Made by a program: the position numbers and the translations under genes
Shown: positions 13,725 through 24,745 of the stretch, piece by piece
How positions within the stretch are numbered: position 1 is the stretch's first letter
Layout of the letters: every line of letters begins with the position of its first letter
Notes under the pieces: generated by a model
Databases searched by the model: none
The model's input: the letters and a program-made list of their open reading frames with translations, nothing else
Told to the model about the DNA's origin: nothing
DNA from: Adineta vaga
Lineage: Eukaryota > Rotifera
DNA: 64,000 nt
Direction: 5' to 3'
NCBI GenBank assembly: GCA_021613535.1
Contig: CP075494.1
Span: forward strand, 14,322,001 to 14,386,000

Positions 13725-14066
13725 CCTTTCAACGGTGGAAAAATTTTCTTCAAATATCCTTTTCATTTAACATTTGTCATATGATACTACGAGGTCTAAA
13801 ATACACGAATCATGCAAATAGAAACGACGAAAAGAGTTAGAATGCACCATTAGAAGAGAAAAAAGAAGAAGTAATGTCGTCCCTCGTATATATTGCTGGA
13901 TACTTTTGAAGATAATCCTCTGAAAGGATTATATCTCTCATTTAATTTTAATCGTTGTTTCAATAGGATATACGTCATTTATTTTGCTCTTTCTCTTTTT
14001 ATTCATCTATTTTCATAAAAAAGCGATGTCATAATCCAAATAAACACATTCTATTCATTCTTAACT
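13725..14066. other. Intergenic spacer
   Basis: 342 bp between the lamin-tail gene and the vWA gene, both on +. AT-rich, with no gene or repeat recognised. Confidence 0.5.
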
Positions 14067-14924
14067 ATGGATCATCCAATCTTTCAAAATGAAGATCGTT
14101 TAGCAAAATTTAAAAGTATTATCACAAAACATGATATTAGTTATGATTTTGCATTTCGTCTGCGAGCACTTGAAGGTTTTGAAATCGTTATGATTCTCGA
14201 TGATAGTTCATCCATGTGTACACCAACAATCGATCGAGATCAACGAGATCTTTCACCTTTTAGTCAACTTCCTACACGATGGGATGAATTGAAACATGTC
14301 GTTTCCATTGTTGTTGATCTTGCTGCAACGTTAGATCCTGATGGAATTGATATTTTCTTTCTCAATCGACCAGCTTTATTACATATTACTGATGCATCAC
14401 AATTGAATGAAACATTTTCTAGATTGCCAACTGGTCCGACACCATTAACCCAAGTTTTACGAGATGTTCTCACAATAAAACGTTCACATATACTCGATCG
14501 AAAATTATTAGTTTTAATCGCAACTGATGGTCTACCAACCGACGATCGAGGTCAAAGTGATTTGTTGGCGTTGGAGAAACTTTTACGTAATGAACGACAA
14601 CCATTTATTGATCGAATCTATATTTCATTCATTGCATGTACAAATGATCTTCAATCTGTTGGATATCTGAATCGATTTGATAAGAAAATTCCTTATGTTG
14701 ATGTTCTCGATGATTATGATAGTGAACGTGCAGAAATTATAGCAGTACAAGGAAAAGCATTTCCTTTCTCTTATGGAGATTATGTAGTGAAAATATTAAT
14801 GGGTTCTATAGATCAATGGTTTGATCAATTAGATGAGAAAAAAGTTAAATTAAATCAGACACAACAAAGTAGATTTTCGCGACAAACTACAACAGGTCGG
14901 AAAAAAAGTTGTATAATCTCGTAA
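14067..14924 (+). CDS. Von Willebrand factor A-domain protein with C-terminal CaaX box
   Basis: 285 residues in one uninterrupted frame. From residue ~37 the sequence reads EGFEIVMILDDSSSM, a first vWA strand with the MIDAS D-x-S-x-S motif. Further vWA features are the PTGPTPLTQVL loop carrying the MIDAS threonine and the KLLVLIATDGLPTDD strand carrying the MIDAS aspartate. The C-terminus is a basic linker ending KKSCIIS, which fits a CaaX prenylation signal preceded by lysines/arginines, so membrane tethering at the cytoplasmic face is plausible. There is no signal peptide. Related stand-alone vWA proteins occur in fungi, protists and rotifers; the binding partner is unknown. Confidence 0.8.
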   Translation: MDHPIFQNEDRLAKFKSIITKHDISYDFAFRLRALEGFEIVMILDDSSSMCTPTIDRDQRDLSPFSQLPTRWDELKHVVSIVVDLAATLDPDGIDIFFLNRPALLHITDASQLNETFSRLPTGPTPLTQVLRDVLTIKRSHILDRKLLVLIATDGLPTDDRGQSDLLALEKLLRNERQPFIDRIYISFIACTNDLQSVGYLNRFDKKIPYVDVLDDYDSERAEIIAVQGKAFPFSYGDYVVKILMGSIDQWFDQLDEKKVKLNQTQQSRFSRQTTTGRKKSCIIS

Positions 14925-15168
14925 ATATGAAAAACATTATTTTCAACAGACAGAAACTAACGGGTATGCTTTATTTTTGTATATTCCTTTGACAACAATT
15001 ATTAAACCAAGATTGAATTTGTTTATTTTATCTGTATATTATAAAAAAGAACATTAATTCATATGTCTTCGACGTATTGTACACACCTTCATCTATGAAA
15101 GAGAAAGGAGTGATAAAACGTCGATCGTTACTTGTTAATTACACAGAGCTAATAACTTGTTCTTGTAA

Positions 15169-16350
15169 TTACAAAGTATATTTATTGAAAAAAGGAATGA
15201 TAACATCCACTGTTGCATTAAATACTGTCAAAGAACAATCACTTACTCCCAGGACTCCATTGCATTTTGCCGGTAAAGTTGTACGAGGCCATGCATGTTG
15301 TCCATCAATGATTTTGTATCCTATGACAATGCTACCTGTTTTACAATCCGTGTCCCATGTTTGAATTTCAACTGTTTGTTGAGGATCAATTGCGCTTGAT
15401 AGATAAGAAATTGTTGGTTTACCTTGACAACCATTTCGTGATGCCCATCCTTGTCGGAAAGTGTCAACACTGACTTCTTGGGCACCATGTGCTTGTCCAC
15501 CACTGTAGTTTGCGACACTATCTGCAGTGCCATGGAAATCAAGAATAGGAATAGCACATGTTGTAGGACAATTTCCATTGAATGTAGTCGTATAGAAAGC
15601 TGCTGAAACAGGTGCAAAAGCAGCTATTTTTCCAGCTATCGATGGTGTACAGGCTAAGAGATTGACAAATCCTCCACCTACATAATTCAGAAAAAAGAAA
15701 CATTTTCTTTGTATAACATAATTATGGTGGAAGAAGAAATCTCATTTCTACTGAATATGAAACTTTCTCAAAAATTTTCCTCTCAAAAAAGAAATGAAAA
15801 CTATAACATACCATTACTCTTGCCTGTTGCATAGATTCGAGACGAATCAACGCATAATGTCTCTTCGAGGGTGGAAATCATTGTTTCCACAAAGAGAATC
15901 TATATGATTAATTTGTCTTTGATGAAAATGAAACGAGAAAGAACTTACATCATCGACACCCGAAATAGCGTAAGGTGCGCCTTGCCAAGCAGTCTCTCCA
16001 TCCGTTCCTACTATTCCCATAGGATAGACAGCAATGATTCCAACATTGTTGATAAGCATTTGTTTTTCAGATAACTGAGATAAATCCTCTTGTTTTGCCA
16101 TATCACCATTGTGACCATGAAAGGAGAAGACAATGGCATGTGGTCGATCATTCTGGAAGTTAGCTGGAAGGTGTACGTTGTAGTGACGAACAGGTTGACC
16201 ATTTGCTGCAGGAATCTCCAATGATGTTGTTTGGCCTGGTAAAAAGTCAGGTGGACGAACTTTTCCACAACCGGAACTTGGTACAGATTCTGATGTGACC
16301 ACTGCAAGAGCGAGAATACTCACCCAATAAAGTAGAAATTGTTTTTCCAT
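15169..16350 (-). CDS. Secreted CE1/PHB-depolymerase-type esterase, copy 1
   Basis: Predicted secreted alpha/beta-hydrolase of the feruloyl esterase/PHB-depolymerase type. Three exons: signal peptide and first half (15953-16350), a ~90-nt middle exon, and the last exon (15169-15680). The signal peptide is MEKQFLLYWVSILALAVV. Catalytic features are the oxyanion region FSFHGHNGD, nucleophile Ser in GKSNGG (formed across the second intron, 15682-15812), Asp in DFHGTAD and His in DGQHAWP, plus several Cys pairs. The frame is intact to TAA 15169-15171. A TATA-like sequence lies ~50 bp upstream (16398-16405, - strand). Compared with copy 2 the first exon is about 74% and the last exon about 92% identical in protein (hand count). 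The closest families I know are fungal, so horizontal acquisition is likely but not shown here. Confidence 0.87.
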
Positions 16351-17192
16351 CAATGTCTACGAATAAATGAAATAACGCATTGTAGCATATATTTTCTTTA
16401 TATAAAAATAGAACATAAAAGTACATCAACAAAGCTTATCTCTCTCTCTCACTACAGTTAATATATGTGAAATTTATCATCTGAGATCGAATGTACTTTT
16501 ATATCAGCCCATGCGCTTTCACCTCTTCAGTGTACCAGATACATTACGAAGAAAATGCAAAAACAAAAGAGTGAAAAGAAACATAATCTTTTATTCGTAT
16601 TCCATGAGGTGTGTAGTCGTTATATCGAGAGGGAAAAAAGCAGCAAAGGAGAGAAAAGACAAATATCGAAGAGAAAAAGACATCAAAATTTCTATTGATA
16701 CGAATATTCTTTTATTTTTAATTTTCTAATATAACATATCAGCTTACACTATACATAAGTGAAACTTGATAGAAAACAATGAATTATCATGTTTTCGTTT
16801 AACAACTTTTAATGCCAGATCATCTAAATATTCCATGATTGTAATAATACCACCATAATATCATTCTCAAGATGATCACTACGATATACTGAATAGCGAT
16901 TGTTTTATTTTATTCCCTTCTCACACCTATCCCATATATATATATATATGATAAAAACGATTCTCTCTTCATTGAAGAAACACATATTTACTTAATACAA
17001 TCATAGATTTTCTTAAAACTGCTATTCGTTTGACTGCAAACGACTGTTTACTGATGTTATTCCAATGCTAATCAAACAAGAGTCGATTGAACAAATATCG
17101 AAAAATAAGTTATATTTATGTAAAGATTAACAAGAACAAAAAGAAAATACGTTAACATTCGATTATATACGAATTCAATGAAAGATTTGTTT
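16351..17192. other. Intergenic region upstream of esterase copy 1
   Basis: 842 bp. Contains the esterase promoter (tatataa on the - strand, 16398-16405), a (CT)n tract near 16440-16450, and a (TA)n tract at about 16936-16948. No gene recognised; the + open frame at 16511-16729 is low-complexity basic sequence without support. Confidence 0.5.
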
Positions 17193-18560
17193 TTATTGTG
17201 TTTCAAATGTAAATTTAATTTGTTGTTCATTATTTGCATTTAATTCAAATATTCCTGTGAGTGATGCACCATCCATTTCGATCGAACTATTTGTTGCATT
17301 ATATTTTAACGTTAAATGATCTTGTGAAGAAAATTTTAATCGATATTCAAACGTTACAGAACGTTGTTTATTATTAATTAAATGTAAATCAATTGTATAA
17401 GTTGAGAGAATTAAATGAAATGAATTTCCACTGGAAATATTTCGTCGAGAATCTAATTGAACATATTCAATAAATTGTAAATCAGGATCTCGACCAAGTT
17501 CAAATTCATTTGTTTGATTTGCACCAATATCTGACCAAGAGATTTCTCCAACTAATCGATCAGATTCTCGTACAAATACTTTACCAGCTGGAAGAAAATG
17601 ATCTTCCACACGAAGACGATAAGCACGTTGAGCATTGCCATGATTATCATTTGAAAAGAAATACTTTTCAATGGAACCATAACGTTCAATATGAATTTTT
17701 GGACGAAACATTGGAAGAATAAAAGTTGATCGAGGATCAAGTATAAATGTTTCATTGATTCGAAATAGATACACACCAACTAATTCTTCCGCTTGAGATA
17801 TTGTTGGAGCAGCAAAATCCATCATTGGTGTTGATTCACTTTGTTGACTATTTGCATCAGCAAATCCGGCATAAACAGGATTTCCTCCTCCAGACGATGA
17901 ACCATCATTCGTTGTCGATTGAATATTAACATCTCCACTGATTAATTCTGCAAAATCAATTATCAACGATGTATCTCCATTATTTCTCACAGCTGCATAT
18001 GCTTGTAAAACCGAATAAGTATCATTATTTTCTAATAATAGATCATAATGTACCTTCCATTTAATATTATTCTGTAAATAACGAATGTAAAGTTGTTCAT
18101 TCGTGTACGAATCTAAGATGAAATCAACAGTATAATTTCGTATGGGTGGAATCGATAAATATCGTATACGATCATTGGTAATGACATAGAATGTATTATC
18201 AACTAGATCTTGTATTAAATTTCGTGTTTCATCAATCATGATTCCTTCGGTATATGTATCATTATTTATATTGCGTTTAATTAAGATATTTTGACCATTT
18301 AATGATGTACGATTGAAAGAAATAATTTGTGCATGAATATGAATACAATCACCAACAAGTCGAAATGAATCCGATCGAATATCATACCATTCTTGTTGAG
18401 AAAAAATCATAGGTAAATCTGTATATGGTGAAATTGATCGAGTTATTTCAGCAATATTATCATATATTTTAATATGAATACCATTGTTTGACTTATTAAT
18501 GTCTGTACTGATAATAATTTTAAGAGGTAAAATTAAAAAAATTAAAGAAATTATATTCAT
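17193..18560 (-). CDS. Secreted DUF4139-domain protein
   Basis: 455 residues, intronless, with an N-terminal hydrophobic signal (MNIISLIFLILPLKIIIS). The body resembles the DUF4139 'mucoidy inhibitor-like' family (C. elegans F37C4.5 and relatives): YTNEQLYIRYLQNNIKWKV, then YAAVRNNG, DFAELISGDVN, a central Ser/Gly/Gln-rich insertion (about residues 225-255), and VYLFRINETFILDPRS. There are many N-x-S/T sites, consistent with secretion. No C-terminal membrane segment is evident. The N-terminal DUF4140 half of the usual family is short here. Molecular function of the family is unknown. Confidence 0.78.
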   Translation of the reverse strand: MNIISLIFLILPLKIIISTDINKSNNGIHIKIYDNIAEITRSISPYTDLPMIFSQQEWYDIRSDSFRLVGDCIHIHAQIISFNRTSLNGQNILIKRNINNDTYTEGIMIDETRNLIQDLVDNTFYVITNDRIRYLSIPPIRNYTVDFILDSYTNEQLYIRYLQNNIKWKVHYDLLLENNDTYSVLQAYAAVRNNGDTSLIIDFAELISGDVNIQSTTNDGSSSGGGNPVYAGFADANSQQSESTPMMDFAAPTISQAEELVGVYLFRINETFILDPRSTFILPMFRPKIHIERYGSIEKYFFSNDNHGNAQRAYRLRVEDHFLPAGKVFVRESDRLVGEISWSDIGANQTNEFELGRDPDLQFIEYVQLDSRRNISSGNSFHLILSTYTIDLHLINNKQRSVTFEYRLKFSSQDHLTLKYNATNSSIEMDGASLTGIFELNANNEQQIKFTFETQ

Positions 18561-18932
18561 TATTCTTCTTATTTGTTATGATTCGTTTGTAATTGTTATT
18601 ATATGTATGAGGAAGAAGGAAATAACAAAAAAACGAGACATTTCTCTTTCTACTATTAAGCTACTCCTATTGAATAAATATATACGTCAAGAAGAAATGT
18701 CACAACTTAGGAGAGAGATAAAATCAAGGTTCTTGAGTCGATCTAATGAACAATTGATAAACTTTTGCGTTCATCAATTTTTATAATGATCTTTATCATA
18801 TTTATTGATAAGCACGAAAAACAACTTTAGAATAACATTGACAAGAAATTTCTTTACGTGTCATTTGAAATATAAATGATAAGACGATTGAGACACGTTC
18901 GAAACACATCAATTGTCTAAAGACTTATACTT
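18561..18932. other. Intergenic spacer
   Basis: 372 bp between two - strand genes. It should hold the promoter of the DUF4139 gene and the 3' end region of the 5-phosphatase gene. Nothing specific seen. Confidence 0.45.
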
Positions 18933-20543
18933 TCATTCATTTGCATGTGTAATCTCTGGATTTGCTTGAATAGTTTGAAGTTCTATTGGTGGTATGACAT
19001 ATCCATTTGTAGTTCGACGTTTGATAACAAAATAGATAAGAGCAAGAAGAGAAAATACACAAATGACAATAATTATGATCAATATCAATAAATTCTTTTT
19101 TGAGAATTGTGGACGATGATCAGTTGTGATTGACAAAATTCTAGAAATATTTTAGAATAAGATGATTGCGAACTAAGATAAGATTATTGATATATATATA
19201 GTTACGGATTTTTTAACTGACTTATTTTTGTTTGTTGAACGATGAAGATGAAAATCTGCAAATACTGGACGATGATCGCTAATTTTAATATCATTCATTG
19301 CTGAATATTGAATTAATCGTATATCTTTGGAAAGATTTGATAGAAGAATACGATCAGTATAGCTTGGACGACGATCTCTATTTATTAGTGAAAACTACAT
19401 TTCATGGAAATCATTGATTTTTCTTGCTTACTCATAATTCCTTTGTGTTTGATAAGTATCTGTATTGACGAAATATTTGTATGTAGGTGGAAATGTAATA
19501 GGAGCTTCATAGAATGTTTTTAAACATTGTGTTGTATCATTATATTGACGCATTCGTGTTAACTAAATAACACAATTGAATGATGATAAAAAAAGGAATG
19601 AATTTCCTACTTCATCATTATTGAGAATACTTTGATAATTCTTGGTTTGAATTGCTTGAAGAATATTGTCAATGCTCATTGTATTGATTGTACGCCAATT
19701 TTGATCACCAAAAACAAACATATAATCATCCTGAACACTGTTCCTTAGATAAGTATGAAGAAATTTAGTTAATAATTTGCAACGTTCGACTATTTTTCCT
19801 TCTCCAGCAGGTAAATGCATATTAGCAAAGATCATATTTGTAATATTATCGATTTGAAGACGAGAAGCAATGATACCTTTGTAACCTAACAATTTATATG
19901 AAATACACAATAGTTTTAAATGAAATACAACTAATTTACCAATGATATTTTCAAAAAATTTGTCCTAAAACATAGAACTTATATTTATCTTTACAAAAAC
20001 GACAGAGGAAAAACTCTACCTGATATACTTTCATTGTAAGTTCTGTGTTAATTTTCAAAAGATTAACACGTTGAGATTGTAGCATAGTAGTTGAGACGAA
20101 CATATAAAGCCATATTGGTTTGATCAAATCTGAACCAACATAATCGGATAGAATCATTGTATAATGATTGCTTTGTAGACATTTTTTAAGAGTTTTATGA
20201 AAAGAATTGGAGCCGAAAATCTTCTTTGCAGCTTCTTGAAAACTATCAAAAAGTAGATTGTTATCTTCGTTTAAAGAATTAGTCATTTTTATCTACCCAA
20301 AGACGATAAGATCAGCTTTGATATTGTTAGAAGTTGATGAAAATGCTAACTGTTCGAATGTTTCACAATCGGGTTCACTACTGCCAACATTCCATGTTAC
20401 AATGCGAAATCTATCAAGAAAAATAGGATGATTACATAATAACATAATTCAGCTATTAGTCACCGGAAAGGTGGAGTGATTTTTGAGTGAATCAATTGAG
20501 AACAGAACAGAAGTAGAATAAGAACTGAAATGATTTTTTCCAT
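18933..20543 (-). CDS. Inositol-polyphosphate 5-phosphatase-like enzyme with signal peptide and C-terminal transmembrane anchor
   Basis: Endonuclease/exonuclease/phosphatase-fold enzyme of the 5-phosphatase type. The first exon (start 20541-20543) encodes a clear signal peptide, MEKIISVLILLLLFCSQLIHS. Joined exons then read FRIVTWNVG, DLIVFGFQE (the Mg-binding Glu motif), NMHLPAGEGK, FGDQNWR (family: GDLNYR), FPPTYKY, PSYTDRIL and SDHRPV, which together are the defining 5-phosphatase motifs in order. The last exon (from ~19140) encodes a transmembrane helix near 19010-19090 followed by KRRTTNG and a ~25-residue tail. This predicts a type I membrane protein with the catalytic domain outside the cytosol, which is unusual because the family normally acts on cytosolic-leaflet phosphoinositides. 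About seven short introns. Confidence 0.83.
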
Positions 20544-21048
20544 TAAACACAAATTGTGTAGGGCGCTTTCCTCTAGATTCTATTTATTTCAATTGTGCCT
20601 TTTATAAATGTCACAAAGAAAAAAAATCAATTTATATTCAATCTACTCGGCGGACGTTCTCGGTCATGAATGAATGAATGAATAAATAATGACACTGAAT
20701 TTTCATGCAACTGTATGTTATTATCCATGTTTAATTACAGAAACTTTTGATTGTTTCTAATTCTTTTTTTAAAACTAAAAAGTATGTTTGTACACGTCAG
20801 GCATAGAATAAGCCAGAATGATTTTGTTTTTTTGTTATCTATTTATTTGTTATTGTGGTTGTAAAGAGAGAAAGCGATATCGCTCTTTCTCAAAGTAAAA
20901 TAATATGACGATGCTGAAAGACATATGTCATTATCTTACACCCTTTCGGATATCTTGGTGTAATAACTGACAAATTAAGAAAATAAACACATGAGTCTAT
21001 AAAAAGGATGTGAGTCGAGCCACAAACTATTATTTGATAAGAAAACAA
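20544..21048. other. Divergent intergenic region
   Basis: 505 bp between the divergent 5-phosphatase (-) and cysteine-rich protein (+) starts. Contains a short gaat-type tetranucleotide run near 20668-20688 and the + strand TATA box at 20998. Confidence 0.5.
20998..21005 (+). promoter_or_regulatory. TATA box
   Basis: The sequence tataaaaa lies 44 bp before the ATG at 21049. This spacing supports the ATG at 21049 and a very short 5' leader. Confidence 0.6.
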
Positions 21049-22787
21049 ATGCATCTTTCAATTGTTTGTTCGATTCTTCTTTTAATATGCTGTTTCTCAA
21101 TTCAAACGGCATCGGGTGCTACATCTTGTAATACTGGTTATTATTTAGATGGAACAAATTGCTATCCATGTACACCAGGTACCTACTGTCCCGATGGTTA
21201 TCGTCAGCTACCATGTAGTCCAGGTACATATTCAAATTCATACGGTTCATCATCTTGTTCAAGTTGTCGCAGTGGATATTATGCAACTAAATCTGGTTCG
21301 ACATCTTGTTCTATTTGTCCTATGGGTTATATGTGTCCAAATACTGATCGAGAACCTGTTGGTTGTGCACGAGGAACTTATCAAGATAGTTATGGTTCAT
21401 CTACCTGTCAACAATGTGCACAAGGTATGCAAGAGATAGATGTTCCATTTGAATTGATTGTTTTTCTTTTCATCTATATGAACAGGTTATTATACAACAG
21501 CAGCAAATTCACAAAAATGTTTCATCTGTCCGAAAGTATGATTTAAAGTTCTTTTTTTTTAGAGAGGAGAATAATACATCGAGATTGTGGGATTTTTACA
21601 TAGGGTTCGGAATGTACACGTGCTGATCAAGCACCTTTAGCTTGTCGACCAGGTGAATTTAAATTTTGAATTAAACAAACGAGAGATTCTATATAATAAC
21701 GTTTATGTAGGTACATATGCATATAGCGATGGTGCTTATTCCTGTTTGGATTGTCCAACTGGATGGTACACGACTCAAACGGGTGCAGTACTATGTACTA
21801 TTTGTCCTGAAGTATGTCTATTGATTATTGTTTTCAAAATGACTGTAATAATGTTATAATTAATGATAGGGAAGTGAATGTACAAGAAACGATCAACCAC
21901 CAGTTATGTGTCGGCCAGGCACTTATTCATCAGCACCAGGATCAACATGTTCTTCATGTCCATCAAATACCTATGCAACTGGTTATGGACAAGTATCTTG
22001 TAATATTTGTCCTTTAGGATATGAATGTGCACAAAGTGATCAAGAACCACGTGCATGTGCTCGTGGATTTTATCGAGATGCAACGATGAGTTCTTGTCAA
22101 CGATGTTCATCTGGTATGTGGACAAAAAATACGACATCAGTTCGTTGTGAAACCTGTCCTGTCGGATATGAATGTCCTACTACAGATTCATCACCAGTTC
22201 CTTGTCGCCCAGGAACTTTTTCATCAAAAATTAATACCGCTTCATGTTCAGAATGTGATACAGGATTCTTTACAGTTGAACCTCAATCAATACAATGTCA
22301 ACGATGTCCTCGAGGTTATTATTGTTCACAGCCAGATTCAAATCCAATACCTTGTCCTCCCGGAACATCCAGTGATTATAAACAATCACAATGTAGCAAA
22401 TGTTCTGCAGGATATTATGCTCCAAACTCGACATCATCGACTTGTCTGATTTGTCCGCAGGGATTCGCATGTGGTCTACCCAGTTTACCACCTGCAGTTT
22501 GTCCAATTGGTACTAGTGCAAGTTATGGAGCATCTTCTTGTCTCAGCTGTGCATCAGGATATTATGCAGTTCAAAATAGTTCATCGACTTGTATACCCTG
22601 CGCACCGGGATACTATTGTGATGATACAAAAGCATGTCCAAAACAATGTGCTATGGGTAGTTATTCATCGTCAGCTCAAACAAATTGTTATCAATGTTCA
22701 TCGACTTGTTCAACAGTACCAGGTGTGTTCGATTGTTCAGAATGTATTACTGCAAAACCAACTGGTTGCAAACAAAGTTATATTTGA
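21049..22787 (+). CDS. Secreted GCC2/GCC3-type cysteine-rich repeat protein
   Basis: Signal peptide MHLSIVCSILLLICCFSIQTASG, then about 10 tandem units of the tyrosine-protein-kinase ephrin receptor-like (GCC2/GCC3) fold: C..C..G.YYA....S..C..CP.GY.C....PV.C..GTYS repeats, for example CPMGYMCPNTDREPVGCARG. Introns interrupt the array near 21425-21485, 21538-21602, 21651-21710 and 21810-21868. The last large exon (21868-22787) is continuous. It ends in a threonine/serine-poor segment CSECITAKPTGCKQSYI with no membrane segment, so the protein is probably secreted. I chose the ATG at 21049 because it starts the signal peptide; the upstream frame opens only with a GTG. Ligand or role unknown. Confidence 0.85.
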
Positions 22788-23031
22788 ATTTAATAGAATA
22801 ATTCAATATAGTCTTGATATTATTTTAAAAACTATTTAATGTTATTTGTTTTTCTTTCATGATAATATAAAGAACGATTCATCAACGTAAAATGTAGGTG
22901 TATTCCGCATGTTTGACATATGAATATAAAGATGAGAACCATTAGCAGATGGACGATATGCGCACTCTTATTAATCACTTAGTCCATATAAATAGATCAG
23001 ATTCAATGTTTAAAAACCTATCATATTTAAG

Positions 23032-23859
23032 ATGATATTTTTGTCTAGTTTTCTCTATTTTATAAATTTTCGTACAATTTTTGCTATCCTATGTCCATCC
23101 TGTAATGATATCTATTTCGATACAGCTAATATTTCTACTTCTGTCAATCAATCCTATTGTTCGCTAGTAGATATATCAGCATCATTATGTAAAAGTGAAT
23201 TATTTATTGATCTTATTGAACCTTATTCAGCTGTTATTAAATATATAACTGCTCCAACGAACGCTCTACTAGCTGGTAATGGTGAAACTGATTTAATTAC
23301 AACTATGAATATCCCATTGGATATTGGTTATCCATATGCATCAATTATTTATAATTGTTATGATAAAGATCTTTGTAATAATAATAGTATAGTACAAGAT
23401 CGATATGAACAATTAACGAAATTAAATTATACAAAATTAGAACATGAATTAAGTGAATTTCTTTATAATGATGAAAATATTCTTAAAGAAGATAAAATTG
23501 AATGTTTTAGTGAAGATAAAAAGATTATTACATGTTGTACCAACTGGCAATGTCAAGCAACATTGATTCTAGAACAAGGACGAACTGATTCATTAAGCAC
23601 AACATGTATTCCTGATCGACGACCTGGTGCTCGAAGTGGTCTTATTATTCAATCAAAATTGCTAGGTAAAAATTATAAAAAAACAAGTATCTCATATATT
23701 TGTAATAAAAATCAATGTAATAATCCATCAATAGTTCATCAAATTCGACAAATTCTTTTCGAAGCTAATCTAATCGATTCGAAAGCAAATAATTTGAATT
23801 TTATTTCTATGAGTTTATTTATCATTTGTATCATTATCAATCTTTTTTTACATATGTGA
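23032..23859 (+). CDS. Two-domain Ly6/uPAR-like surface protein, probably GPI-anchored
   Basis: 275 residues, intronless. Signal peptide at the start (MIFLSSFLYFINFRTIFAIL) and a hydrophobic C-terminus (FISMSLFIICIIINLFL) with almost no tail after it, which suits a GPI-attachment signal. Two cysteine-rich halves each end in the C-x(4-5)-C-N signature of three-finger LU domains: CYDKDLCNN near residue 115 and CNKNQCNN near residue 227. CCTNWQC in the second half fits the Cys-Cys motif of that fold. Several N-x-S/T sites. No close named homologue recognised. Confidence 0.72.
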   Translation: MIFLSSFLYFINFRTIFAILCPSCNDIYFDTANISTSVNQSYCSLVDISASLCKSELFIDLIEPYSAVIKYITAPTNALLAGNGETDLITTMNIPLDIGYPYASIIYNCYDKDLCNNNSIVQDRYEQLTKLNYTKLEHELSEFLYNDENILKEDKIECFSEDKKIITCCTNWQCQATLILEQGRTDSLSTTCIPDRRPGARSGLIIQSKLLGKNYKKTSISYICNKNQCNNPSIVHQIRQILFEANLIDSKANNLNFISMSLFIICIIINLFLHM

Positions 23860-24745
23860 AAATGATTTCTTTATTATTAAACTTTACCTCATATATTCTA
23901 TTGAAACGATAATAAATCAGTTTAGTATTTTATTCCATTCTAACCATCGAAAACAATATTCGATTACGCCCTCATCATTATTCCATTTGTTGTCAAACAA
24001 ATTGTGAATGAATAGTATTTTTTTACATGTATTTAAAAGGGTATGGTATGATTTTTCTTTTTCTTTCCTATACAATTCAATTTATGATCTAACCAAGTAA
24101 AAATATTTGGCTTTACTTTCTGATATATATTTATACATCGATGTCATGTAATTTAGTCGACTATTTATGATCGACAACCCACGTTTATGTCTATTGACAT
24201 TGATCAACACGCTGAATTAATAAAAAAACGCTTGTGTGAGTAGGAAACAAATTATTTTGGTTGATTATCAAGGTTAAAAAGATGAGATTTTAAATAGAAA
24301 ACTTGTTTTTTTTTCTCGTATGGTTGACCTGATCTCTGTTAAACTACTTATGTTTCATAAGAATGAAGACGTAAGAGATTTTTTTCCAATTAGTATCGAG
24401 TCATTTTTCACCTTTAGTTTTTCTTCATATATTATGTGACAGAATGAATCTATAAGTAAGCTATTTTGTCATTCGATCAACATCGAATAGAAAAAAGTGA
24501 TGCGACCTAAAGGAAGGCTATGTCATGTTCATTTCAAGATTATTAAAGAAGAGGAAACGGAAAAAATCTTGTTCTCTTACTTTTTTCTCAACTAATACGA
24601 AAGAGAAAAGAAAAATAGAGGAGTAAAAGTTAGTGTTCTCGCGAGAGAAGAGAAAAAGAAAAGGTGAATGGTTTCTAAACACAGACTATTTCATAATATG
24701 TCGTTTTTTTCTTTTCTTTTTCAAGCATAACAAATCTTAACAACG
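23860..24745. other. Intergenic region
   Basis: 886 bp between the Ly6-like gene and the OATP gene. AT-rich, with purine-rich stretches at 24580-24665. No gene, repeat or RNA recognised. Confidence 0.5.

Noticed and set aside
14264-14473. Open frame on - inside the vWA gene
   Set aside because: Shadow of the vWA coding strand, which has clear domain motifs.
16511-16729. Short + frame rich in Lys and Arg
   Set aside because: Composition follows purine-rich DNA and there is no supporting motif.
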